A stretch of DNA of 5,182 nt from Chitinophagaceae bacterium (GCA_013205585.1 JABMML010000240.1:1-5182); one strand, 5' to 3'. Positions 1 to 5,182 are shown, numbered from the stretch's first letter. Notes: generated by a model from the sequence alone, not told the origin. Translations and numbers: made by a program.

Positions 1-29
1 ATCTATATTATTGATTTCTCTAATTAACC

Positions 30-1844
30 TTATCTTTTAGAAAAGCCTTTTGGTCCACCACTATCTGCATCATTCATTCTAATACGACGACCTTTATAGT
101 TTTTACCATCTACGGCATTGATCATTTGCATAGCAGCACCTGACTCAATTTCTACCCAGCTATTCATGTCACGCATATCTATTTTTCCTAAAGCTTCTTT
201 TCTTAAATCGCTCATGTCTAAAATAAATTGTAAAAAGCTAGCCTTGTAAAAACCATCCTTAGTACCTAAGTTCACAAACAAACGTGTATAACCGCTAGCA
301 CCTCTTTCTGCACCGCGACTTCCGCGTTCACCTGCACTACGCTCCATTCCACGATCATTGCTTCTTGTGCGACCACGATCGGCGGCGCCAAATTCTTGAC
401 GACCTCTATCACGGTTACGATCTTGTTGTTGCATAGGCTCACGACGACCTTTGTCTGCTGTACGTATATTTAAATCCTGTGCATTCTCATAATAACTTAA
501 AAAACGGTTAAACTCTAATGCTGCCACACGCTTTAAAATTTCTTCCTTTGTCATGTCAGCAAATTTCTCAGCTAGCATAGGAACATAGGTTTCATAATCG
601 CCATGGCTTACATCGGTAGACATTAACTTATCCATTACATGGAAAAATTGTTTTCTACAAACATCTTTACCGCTAGGAATATCTAATTTATGGAAAGTAC
701 ATTTATTCATATTTTCAATCTGACGCAAACGGTAAGACTCACGCGCATGTACAATAGATATACAAATACCTTCACTACCTGCACGACCTGTTCGACCACT
801 ACGGTGGGTATACACTTCTACATCATCAGGTAATTCAAAATTGATAACGTGTGTGATGCCTTTTACATCAATACCTCTTGCTGCAACGTCAGTGGCAATT
901 AATAATTGCAAACTCTTTTCACGGAATTGACCCATGACTCTATCACGTTGTTGTTGTGTTAAATCGCCATGAATAGCATCAATATCATAACCTTCACGCG
1001 TTAGACGCTGTGCTACTTCTTGTGCATCGGCCTTGGTTCTAGTAAAAATGATACCATAAATACCAGGGTTAAAATCGATGATTCTTTTTAAAGTCTCATA
1101 ACGATGTTGTGCTGAAGTTAAATAGTACTGATGATCAATACTTTTGTTGGTAGCATTTACCTTACCAATAGTTACTTCCACTGGCTCTTTCATGTAACGC
1201 TTACTTACTTTTCTAATTTCAGCAGGCATAGTCGCACTAAATAACCAAATACTTTCTCTATTAGGGGTATTTTTTAAGATAAATTCGATGTCATCTTGGA
1301 AACCCATGTTTAACATTTCATCGGCCTCATCTAATACAACATATTCAATCTTCTCTAAATTAATGGCCTTTCTTTCGATTAAGTCAATTAACCTACCTGG
1401 AGTGGCTACTACTACTTGTACGCCTCTTTTTAAATCCTTGATTTGTAAACCAATAGAAGTTCCACCATATACAGCTAATACTTGTAAACCCGGAATATGC
1501 TTTTTAAACAAATTCATTTCGTTTACAATTTGCATACATAATTCTCTTGTTGGACAAACCACTAAGGCTTGTGGGAATTTCTCTGCCGTTTTTATTAATT
1601 GTAATAAAGGCAAACCAAAGGCGGCTGTTTTTCCAGTACCCGTTTGCGCTAAACCAATAAAATCCTTGGTTCCACTTATTAAAACCGGAATAGAACGCTC
1701 TTGAATTTCAGTGGCATGTGTATACCCTAATTCTGTAACGGCCTTAACCAATTGCTCATTGATACCAATTTCAGTAAATGTTTTTTTCGACTTTACGGCT
1801 TCTATTAAATCATTTTTAATTTCTACATCTTCTTTCTTCTTCAT
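30..1844 (-). CDS. deaD: DEAD-box ATP-dependent RNA helicase with DbpA-type RNA-binding domain
   Basis: An ATP-dependent RNA helicase of the DeaD/CsdA type, which in other bacteria unwinds short RNA duplexes in ribosome assembly, mRNA turnover and cold adaptation in the cytoplasm. All superfamily 2 motifs are visible: Q motif (F23, GYTHATEIQ 40-48), motif I AQTGTGKT 66-73, Ia PTREL 98-102, Ib TPGR 148-151, II DEAD 172-175, III SAT 203-205, IV IIFTRT 265-270, V ATDVAARGID 317-326, VI HRSGRTGR 347-354. Residues about 465-517 form an Arg/Gly/Asp-rich, probably disordered linker. Residues about 519-591 (RLFVNLG ... GRRIRM) fit the DbpA RNA-binding fold. At 604 aa it is normal length for DeaD-like enzymes. 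The ATG is preceded by an A-rich stretch without a Shine-Dalgarno sequence, and the protein begins MKKKED. It follows tyrA by 46 nt on the same strand. The family is certain; the deaD symbol, rather than another DEAD-box paralogue, is an inference from the C-terminal domain. Confidence 0.95.
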   Translation of the reverse strand: MKKKEDVEIKNDLIEAVKSKKTFTEIGINEQLVKAVTELGYTHATEIQERSIPVLISGTKDFIGLAQTGTGKTAAFGLPLLQLIKTAEKFPQALVVCPTRELCMQIVNEMNLFKKHIPGLQVLAVYGGTSIGLQIKDLKRGVQVVVATPGRLIDLIERKAINLEKIEYVVLDEADEMLNMGFQDDIEFILKNTPNRESIWLFSATMPAEIRKVSKRYMKEPVEVTIGKVNATNKSIDHQYYLTSAQHRYETLKRIIDFNPGIYGIIFTRTKADAQEVAQRLTREGYDIDAIHGDLTQQQRDRVMGQFREKSLQLLIATDVAARGIDVKGITHVINFELPDDVEVYTHRSGRTGRAGSEGICISIVHARESYRLRQIENMNKCTFHKLDIPSGKDVCRKQFFHVMDKLMSTDVSHGDYETYVPMLAEKFADMTKEEILKRVAALEFNRFLSYYENAQDLNIRTADKGRREPMQQQDRNRDRGRQEFGAADRGRTRSNDRGMERSAGERGSRGAERGASGYTRLFVNLGTKDGFYKASFLQFILDMSDLRKEALGKIDMRDMNSWVEIESGAAMQMINAVDGKNYKGRRIRMNDADSGGPKGFSKR

Positions 1845-1890
1845 TTTTTATATTTTTTGCTTAGTCACTTTTCGTGCTTTGCTTTTTTAA
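1845..1890 (-). other. 46-nt tyrA-helicase spacer without terminator
   Basis: This A-rich spacer, read on the minus strand, contains no stable GC-rich stem followed by a U run. The best pairing is only CAC/GTG around GAAAA. I found no TAnnTTTG promoter motif in it or in the last 40 nt of tyrA. Read-through from the aromatic operon into the helicase gene is therefore possible, although an unrecognised promoter inside tyrA cannot be excluded. Confidence 0.5.
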
Positions 1891-2730
1891 TTATTTTAAA
1901 ATCTTTTTTATTTGATTCGCATTTTGAATCAATTCCAAGAGATAGTCTGGATTTTCTTTTTCCAAACTTGCCTTGAATTTTTTTAATTGACTAATATGCT
2001 CATTCAAAACATCTAATACATTTTCTTTATTTTGCATAAAAATGGGCACCCACATTTCCGCATTGGACTTAGCCAAACGAACGGTGCTTTCAAAACCACT
2101 ACTTGCTAACTCAAAAATAGCATCAGACTCTTTTTCCTTCTCTAACACGGTATTGGCCAATGCAAAAGAAGTGATATGTGAGATATGACTCACATACGCT
2201 ACATGTATGTCATGTTTAATGGCATTCATATAAAGTATATGCATACCTAAAGCTTGATACGTTTTTTCTACCAATGCTAAAGCATCTGCATCCACCTGCT
2301 CTTTGTTACAAATAATCGTAGCCTTGTCCATAAAAGCATCATCTTGTGCTGCTGCTGGACCACTAAATTCTGTTCCCCACATTGGATGGGTAGGAACAAA
2401 ACGACCTTTGTTGATATGCGCATTGGCTATGTTTACAATACTTTCTTTGGTAGAACCTAAATCAAAAACAACTTGCTTGTTCACTAAGTTTAAAATAGTG
2501 GGCAATAAACTTTCAGCTACGTTAATAGGAGTTGCAATGGCAATCAAATCAGAAGCTGCTACTGCATCTTCTAAAGACATGATCTCATCTACAATACCTA
2601 ATTGCAAGGCCAGGTTTTGGTGTTCGATGTTTTGATCCACTCCAATGACCTTGGATACCATGCCTTTCTTTTTCAAAGACAAAGCCAGTGAACCTCCCAT
2701 TAAACCAATTCCAATGACTGTTAAACGCAT
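1891..2730 (-). CDS. tyrA: Prephenate dehydrogenase (TyrA)
   Basis: Oxidatively decarboxylates prephenate to 4-hydroxyphenylpyruvate, the committed step to tyrosine, in the cytoplasm. The N-terminal Rossmann fold shows GIGLMGGS at 7-14. Asp32 at the end of the second strand (VIGVDQ) suggests NAD rather than NADP. Further family motifs are ATP at 66-68, DLGSTK 90-95, HPMWGTEFSG 115-124 (His115 is the probable catalytic His), SHISH 181-185 and GFESTVRLA 212-220 (Arg218 is the likely prephenate-binding Arg). At 279 aa it holds only the dehydrogenase domains, without the C-terminal ACT domain of Bacillus-type TyrA and without a fused chorismate mutase. The ATG overlaps the last 10 nt of the aminotransferase gene, implying translational coupling. 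Arogenate dehydrogenase activity cannot be excluded from sequence alone, but the neighbouring prephenate dehydratase and aminotransferase favour prephenate as substrate. Confidence 0.93.
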   Translation of the reverse strand: MRLTVIGIGLMGGSLALSLKKKGMVSKVIGVDQNIEHQNLALQLGIVDEIMSLEDAVAASDLIAIATPINVAESLLPTILNLVNKQVVFDLGSTKESIVNIANAHINKGRFVPTHPMWGTEFSGPAAAQDDAFMDKATIICNKEQVDADALALVEKTYQALGMHILYMNAIKHDIHVAYVSHISHITSFALANTVLEKEKESDAIFELASSGFESTVRLAKSNAEMWVPIFMQNKENVLDVLNEHISQLKKFKASLEKENPDYLLELIQNANQIKKILK

Positions 2731-3884
2731 GCTTCAATTCTTTTAATCGCTTCACTAAATTTTTCTATGGAACCACATAAACTCACTCTGATATATTCAT
2801 TACCTGCAGAACCAAAAATGCCTCCTGGGGTAATAAAAACATTTGCATTGTATAATACTTTATCGCTTAATGCATATCCATCTTTGCAAGTTGCGGGAAT
2901 TTTGGCCCATACAAACATGCCTACTTGTTGTTTAGTGTAGACACATTTTAAAACATCTAATAACTCGAATACTTTTTCGCGTCGTGCTGTATATATTTTA
3001 TTCACGGAGTCATACCAACTTTGATCTAGACTTAATGCTTTAGCAGCTGCTAATTGCACGGGTAAAAACATACCACTGTCCATGTTGGATTTAAACCTAA
3101 GTATTTCATTGATTCTATCTTCGGCAGCAATTAACATGCCTACCCTCCATCCTGCCATATTCTGACTTTTACTTAGAGAGTTTAATTCTATCACTACCTC
3201 TTTGGCCCTATCAATAGACAATAAGCTTTCAGGCTTATCATTTAAAATGAAGGCATAAGGATTATCATGACAAATCAATATTTGATGCTTTATTCCAAAG
3301 GCGACTATTTTTTCAAATAATTCTTTCGAAGGCCTTTGGCCTGTTGGCATATGTGGATAGTTCACCCACATTAACTTGACTTTTGATAAATCTGATTTTT
3401 CTAAATTTTCAAAGTCAGGCGCCCAACTGTTATCGGCAGTCAACTCATAGTATAACGGGGTCCCACCCGCTAATTTAACTGCACTTGTATATGTAGGATA
3501 GCCAGGATTTGGAATTAATACCTGATCTCCTTCATTTAAATAGGTCATACATATATGCATGATCCCTTCTTTACTTCCTAATAAAGGAAGTATTTCAGTA
3601 GCAGGATTTAAGTCCGCTACTTTGAAATATTTTTTATACCAATTAGCTACCGCTTCTCTTAATACCGGAACGCCTTTGTAGGATTGATAAGAATGTTGAT
3701 TGTCTTTGCTTGCTTCGACTTGTAACACTTTAACCACATCTGGATGCGGAGGTAAATCGGGACTACCAATTCCTAAATTAAGTATGCCCTTGCCGGCTTT
3801 ATTGAGCTCGTCAATTTCGCGCAGTTTGGTAGAAAAATAATATTCTCCAATACCCTCTAATCTATTTGATACAGTCAAATTCAT
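2721..3884 (-). CDS. Class I/II PLP aminotransferase of the aromatic operon
   Basis: A fold-type I pyridoxal-phosphate aminotransferase of 387 aa, the usual length for the family. Its place between pheA and tyrA suggests that it transaminates phenylpyruvate and 4-hydroxyphenylpyruvate to Phe and Tyr with Glu or Asp as donor. Visible landmarks are NLGIGSPDLPPH 36-47, the cofactor-phosphate region LLGSKEG 101-107, PNPGYPTY 125-132, NYPHMPTG 175-182, HDNPYAF 206-212 (Asp207 to the pyridine nitrogen, Tyr210), the Schiff-base lysine K239 in NSLSKSQNMAGWRVG, and the carboxylate-binding Arg366 in YIRVSLCG. The residue directly before PTG, normally the Asn that touches the PLP ring oxygen, is Met179. 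The gene starts 2 nt after the pheA stop and overlaps tyrA by 10 nt. Substrate specificity is inferred from context: LL-diaminopimelate or aspartate aminotransferase relatives look similar, so no symbol is given. Confidence 0.9.
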   Translation of the reverse strand: MNLTVSNRLEGIGEYYFSTKLREIDELNKAGKGILNLGIGSPDLPPHPDVVKVLQVEASKDNQHSYQSYKGVPVLREAVANWYKKYFKVADLNPATEILPLLGSKEGIMHICMTYLNEGDQVLIPNPGYPTYTSAVKLAGGTPLYYELTADNSWAPDFENLEKSDLSKVKLMWVNYPHMPTGQRPSKELFEKIVAFGIKHQILICHDNPYAFILNDKPESLLSIDRAKEVVIELNSLSKSQNMAGWRVGMLIAAEDRINEILRFKSNMDSGMFLPVQLAAAKALSLDQSWYDSVNKIYTARREKVFELLDVLKCVYTKQQVGMFVWAKIPATCKDGYALSDKVLYNANVFITPGGIFGSAGNEYIRVSLCGSIEKFSEAIKRIEACV

Positions 3885-3886
3885 GT

Positions 3887-4723
3887 TTACCCTTTTACAA
3901 ATTTACCTTTTTGATACATGCCGAATATTCTAATACTATTGGTAAGGCCTTTCAATTCCTCTAACACTTTTTCAATTTGTTTTTTATTATCAAATTCTAA
4001 ATCGGCATAAAAACCATACTTAAAGGTACTGCCAGGAATAGGCATGCTTTGCAGCTTACTTAAATTCACATGGCCTTGCGCAATTTTGGCCAATACTTTG
4101 GCGAGTATTCCTTTTGAGTGGTCGGTTTGGAAATAGATAGAGGCTTTATTAGCCTGCTCCACCAGAGTTTTAGCACTTGATGGACTTACTATTAAAAAAC
4201 GAGTAATATTATTTTTTAAAGTATGAATATCTGGACTAATAATATTTAAATCAAACATTTGTGCAGCTAGCTTACTTGCAATGGCTGCTGTATGCTTGCT
4301 TTTATGTTGATGTACTATTTTGGCACTTAGGGCAGTATCTTCTGATTCTACTAATTTCCAATTATACTTTTCTAAATAATCTAAACATTGTAAGATAGCC
4401 ATGGGATGACTATGTACTTCTTTAATATCTTCTAATTTCACCCCCGGATAAGTTAATAGATTTTGGCTGACAGACAAATACACTTCACCAATAACCTGCA
4501 GCTTGCTTTTTTGCAATAAATTATAATTTGGCAAAATACTACCTGCAATAGAATTTTCAATAGCCATCACCGCACCATCAGATAATGTAGCGTCGGCTCC
4601 CAATTGAACTACTTGTCGAAATGTGTCGCAAGTGATAACCTCTACATTTTTGCCAAAAAAATGCCTGGCTGCCACTTGGTGGAAACTCCCTTCGTACCCT
4701 TGTATTGCTACTTTTTTATTCAT
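3887..4723 (-). CDS. pheA: Prephenate dehydratase with ACT regulatory domain
   Basis: Converts prephenate to phenylpyruvate, the committed step to phenylalanine, in the cytoplasm. The periplasmic-binding-like catalytic domain occupies about residues 1-180, with IQGYEGSFH 7-15, ENSIAGSI 56-63, HSHPMAI 104-110 and the catalytic TRF motif at 174-176. The ACT domain follows at about 195-270. Its Phe-binding segments correspond to KGILAKVL 204-211 (GALV-like) and QSMP 225-228, where the Escherichia coli enzyme has ESRP. At 278 aa it is a stand-alone dehydratase with no N-terminal chorismate mutase. The ATG is fixed by the canonical N-terminus MNKKVAIQGYEGSF and lies immediately after the U run of the attenuator, with no Shine-Dalgarno sequence. 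It is the first structural gene after the Phe/Tyr leader peptide. Regulation is probably at two levels: feedback by Phe through ACT (family knowledge) and attenuation (seen in the leader). Confidence 0.95.
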   Translation of the reverse strand: MNKKVAIQGYEGSFHQVAARHFFGKNVEVITCDTFRQVVQLGADATLSDGAVMAIENSIAGSILPNYNLLQKSKLQVIGEVYLSVSQNLLTYPGVKLEDIKEVHSHPMAILQCLDYLEKYNWKLVESEDTALSAKIVHQHKSKHTAAIASKLAAQMFDLNIISPDIHTLKNNITRFLIVSPSSAKTLVEQANKASIYFQTDHSKGILAKVLAKIAQGHVNLSKLQSMPIPGSTFKYGFYADLEFDNKKQIEKVLEELKGLTNSIRIFGMYQKGKFVKG

Positions 4724-4751
4724 AAAAAAAATCCCGGCTGTTGGGCCGGGA
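4724..4751 (-). terminator. Attenuator terminator abutting the pheA start codon
   Basis: On the minus strand a 7-bp GC-rich stem (UCCCGGC 4751-4745 pairing with GCCGGGA 4738-4732, loop CCAACA) is followed by eight U residues (4731-4724) and then directly by the pheA AUG. This is a textbook intrinsic terminator, but it lies between the promoter and the operon, not after a gene. Its 5' arm is also used by the alternative antiterminator stem, and a Phe/Tyr-rich leader peptide precedes it. It is therefore read as the regulated terminator of an attenuation system. Confidence 0.93.
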
Positions 4752-4798
4752 CTGTATATTTAGTTTTTTCGTTTACGCTTTTACAAATACAAACCGGC
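4745..4798 (-). promoter_or_regulatory. Antiterminator stem competing with the attenuator
   Basis: On the minus strand GCCGG (4798-4794) pairs perfectly with CCGGC (4749-4745). After a small internal loop (UU against GUC), UGUAU (4791-4787) pairs with AUACA (4757-4753), with possible extra U-A pairs across one bulged U. The distal strand takes five bases of the terminator's 5' arm, so the two structures exclude each other. The proximal strand lies in leader codons 21-25, just after the Phe/Tyr run. A ribosome stalled on that run would leave it free to pair. A ribosome that reached the stop codon would cover it and allow termination. The pairing was found by eye, without an energy calculation. 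Confidence 0.82.
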
Positions 4799-4859
4799 TA
4801 CTTTGATTAAAGTAGAAATAAAAGAAACAGTAAAACCAATTGTTGCTATTTACTCTCAT
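4773..4859 (-). CDS. Phe/Tyr-rich leader peptide of the pheA operon (28 aa)
   Basis: A short reading frame of 28 codons plus TAA, lying between the promoter and the attenuator. Residues 8-17 read WFYCFFYFYF: five Phe, three Tyr, one Trp and one Cys. Two more Phe occur at 23 and 25, so 10 of 28 residues are Phe or Tyr. Such a run is the signature of an attenuation leader peptide, like the Phe-rich PheL of enterobacteria; the peptide itself probably has no other function. Both Phe codons (TTT, TTC) and both Tyr codons (TAT, TAC) are used. The ATG is the only in-frame start near the predicted promoter and has no Shine-Dalgarno sequence. The run ends 10 nt before the antiterminator's first strand, which is the spacing needed for a stalled ribosome to control folding. 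It is too small for routine gene callers. Confidence 0.92.
   Translation of the reverse strand: MRVNSNNWFYCFFYFYFNQSSRFVFVKA
4798..4815 (-). promoter_or_regulatory. Probable pause hairpin within the leader
   Basis: A perfect 7-bp inverted repeat, CUACUUU and AAAGUAG around a 4-nt AAUC loop, spans leader codons 15-21. It ends at the first base of the antiterminator strand. In classical attenuators a first hairpin in this place pauses RNA polymerase so that the leading ribosome can catch up. Translation of the last Phe and Tyr codons would melt it. It shares only one base with the antiterminator, so it is unlikely to act as a strong anti-antiterminator. Confidence 0.6.
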
Positions 4860-4866
4860 AGTTGCA

Positions 4867-4898
4867 CGAAGGTAACCAAAATAAGGCAAAATATCAAA
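4867..4898 (-). promoter_or_regulatory. Bacteroidota-type promoter of the leader-pheA operon
   Basis: On the minus strand TTTG (4898-4895) and TACCTTCG (4874-4867) are separated by 20 nt. They match the Bacteroidota -33 TTTG and -7 TAnnTTTG elements, with one mismatch in the latter. Transcription would start near 4865-4862, only a few nucleotides before the leader ATG at 4859, so the leader message would be leaderless or nearly so. No other good match lies between this point and the upstream gene's terminator. Confidence 0.65.
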
Positions 4899-4963
4899 AC
4901 AGTTTGGGTTTTTAGCTCTATAAACTAACAGGTATTCGTTTTTAAAGCTGGGTCATTAAGAAC

Positions 4964-4993
4964 AAAAAAGCCCCTGGTCGAAACCAAGGGCTC
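4964..4993 (-). terminator. Intrinsic terminator of the upstream lipoprotein-like gene
   Basis: On the minus strand AGCCCUUGGU (4992-4983) pairs with ACCAGGGGCU (4978-4969) over 10 bp around a UUCG loop, followed by five further U residues. One pair is U-G, which is allowed only in the minus-strand RNA (the plus strand has an A-C mismatch there), and the T-rich tail is also on that side. Both facts fix the direction. The stem begins 72 nt after the stop codon of the gene at the right edge and insulates it from the pheA leader. Confidence 0.93.
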
Positions 4994-5064
4994 AGAAATA
5001 TTGCTTGACTTTCTAAAAAGCTAAATTAATGAATAATTTACCCTTCTAGTAGGAAGCTAATTAT
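4994..5064 (-). other. 3' untranslated stretch of the edge gene
   Basis: These 71 AT-rich nucleotides lie between the stop codon at the right edge and its terminator. I see no reading frame, promoter motif or strong stem here. A second in-frame-independent TAA (5063-5061) follows shortly after the true stop. Confidence 0.5.
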
Positions 5065-5182
5065 TTATTTTGCAGCAGCAGTATCCATTGCAGCAGCAGC
5101 AGTATCAACAGTTGCAACAGCAGCTGTATCAACAGTTGCAGCAGCAGTATCAGTTGTAGCTTCAGTTGCAGCACCACCACAA
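5065..5182 (-). CDS. C-terminus of a small Ala/Thr/Asp-rich protein, probable lipoprotein (partial)
   Basis: The gene runs off the right edge; 38 codons and the TAA stop are visible. The visible part starts CGGAATEATTD, continues with degenerate repeats of the form TVDTAAAA and ends DTAAAK. A Cys followed by two Gly, just before a low-complexity Ala/Thr/Asp tail, resembles the lipidated Cys at the start of a mature Bacteroidota lipoprotein. The base preceding the Cys codon fits many residues, including Ala of a lipobox. The signal peptide itself is outside the window, so lipidation is an inference. Function is unknown; small proteins of this composition are common in Chitinophagaceae (from memory, not checked). 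Confidence is high that this is coding, because the residue pattern repeats in one frame up to a stop and a terminator follows. The lipoprotein call is about 0.6. Confidence 0.75.
   Translation of the reverse strand, partial: CGGAATEATTDTAAATVDTAAVATVDTAAAAMDTAAAK
5071..5157 (-). repeat. Degenerate 21-24 bp coding repeats (T-V-D-T-A-A-A-A)
   Basis: About four tandem units are seen in the partial protein: TTDTAAA, TVDTAAVA, TVDTAAAA and MDTAAA. Each unit contains an Asp-Thr-Ala-Ala core encoded by GAT-ACN-GCT-GCT. The GCT/GCA runs give the DNA a CAG-like trinucleotide look on the plus strand. Unit length varies by whole codons, so the frame is kept. Confidence 0.75.

Noticed and set aside
1288..1704. 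Open frame of 138 codons on the plus strand inside the helicase gene
   Set aside because: It is antisense to the conserved helicase motifs, its product resembles no family I know, and no promoter or start context supports it.
2303..2635. Open frame of 110 codons on the plus strand inside tyrA
   Set aside because: It is the mirror of the dehydrogenase coding sequence, with Cys/Ser-rich, non-family-like content.
3572..3592. 7-bp inverted repeat (TACTTCC / GGAAGTA) inside the aminotransferase gene
   Set aside because: It lies in a conserved coding stretch (LLGSKEG), has no U run and no relation to a gene boundary; chance is sufficient.
4604..4810. Open frame of 68 codons on the plus strand over the pheA start and leader
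   Set aside because: It crosses the attenuator on the opposite strand and runs antisense to the conserved pheA N-terminus and the leader peptide. The minus-strand structures explain this region better.
4779..4838. Long-range pairing UUUUAC (codons 9-10) with GUAAAA near the leader stop as a third leader stem
   Set aside because: Only six AU-rich pairs, not extendable, and easily explained by base composition.
4881..4894. Two TATTTTG sequences as alternative -7 promoter elements
   Set aside because: Each is one base too short for TAnnTTTG and has no well-spaced -33 element as good as that of TACCTTCG.
5071..5157. CAG-like trinucleotide runs on the plus strand as a microsatellite or CRISPR-like array
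   Set aside because: The units are short, degenerate and keep one reading frame on the minus strand up to a stop codon, so they are coding repeats.

Overview
The window looks like a piece of an AT-rich Bacteroidota chromosome, probably from the Chitinophagaceae or a close relative. This is an inference from several things read in the sequence: a Bacteroidota-type promoter (TTTG, then 20 nt, then TAccTTcG), start codons without Shine-Dalgarno sequences, an aromatic operon in the order prephenate dehydratase - class I aminotransferase - prephenate dehydrogenase, and a small Ala/Thr/Asp-repeat lipoprotein-like protein. All recognised genes are on the minus strand, so transcription runs from the right edge to the left edge.

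Right edge (about 4964-5182): the last 38 codons of a small Ala-rich, probably lipid-anchored protein, followed by its own strong intrinsic terminator.

Regulatory leader (4724-4898): the most notable part of the window. A Bacteroidota-type promoter leads almost directly into a 28-codon leader peptide whose codons 9-17 read FYCFFYFYF (8 of 9 are Phe or Tyr). A 7-bp hairpin follows inside the leader gene. An antiterminator stem then competes with an intrinsic terminator whose eight-U run touches the pheA start codon. Together these form a complete ribosome-mediated transcription attenuator sensing Phe and Tyr.

Operon (1891-4723): pheA (prephenate dehydratase with a C-terminal ACT domain), a PLP aminotransferase 2 nt downstream, and tyrA (prephenate dehydrogenase) overlapping the aminotransferase by 10 nt. 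The three proteins cover prephenate to phenylpyruvate, prephenate to 4-hydroxyphenylpyruvate, and transamination to Phe and Tyr. The dual Phe/Tyr leader therefore matches the dual output of the operon. No chorismate mutase or DAHP synthase is present here.

Left part (30-1844): a DEAD-box RNA helicase with an RG-rich linker and a DbpA-type RNA-binding C-terminus. It lies 46 nt after tyrA with no visible terminator between, so it may receive read-through from the aromatic operon. The last 29 bases hold nothing I can identify.
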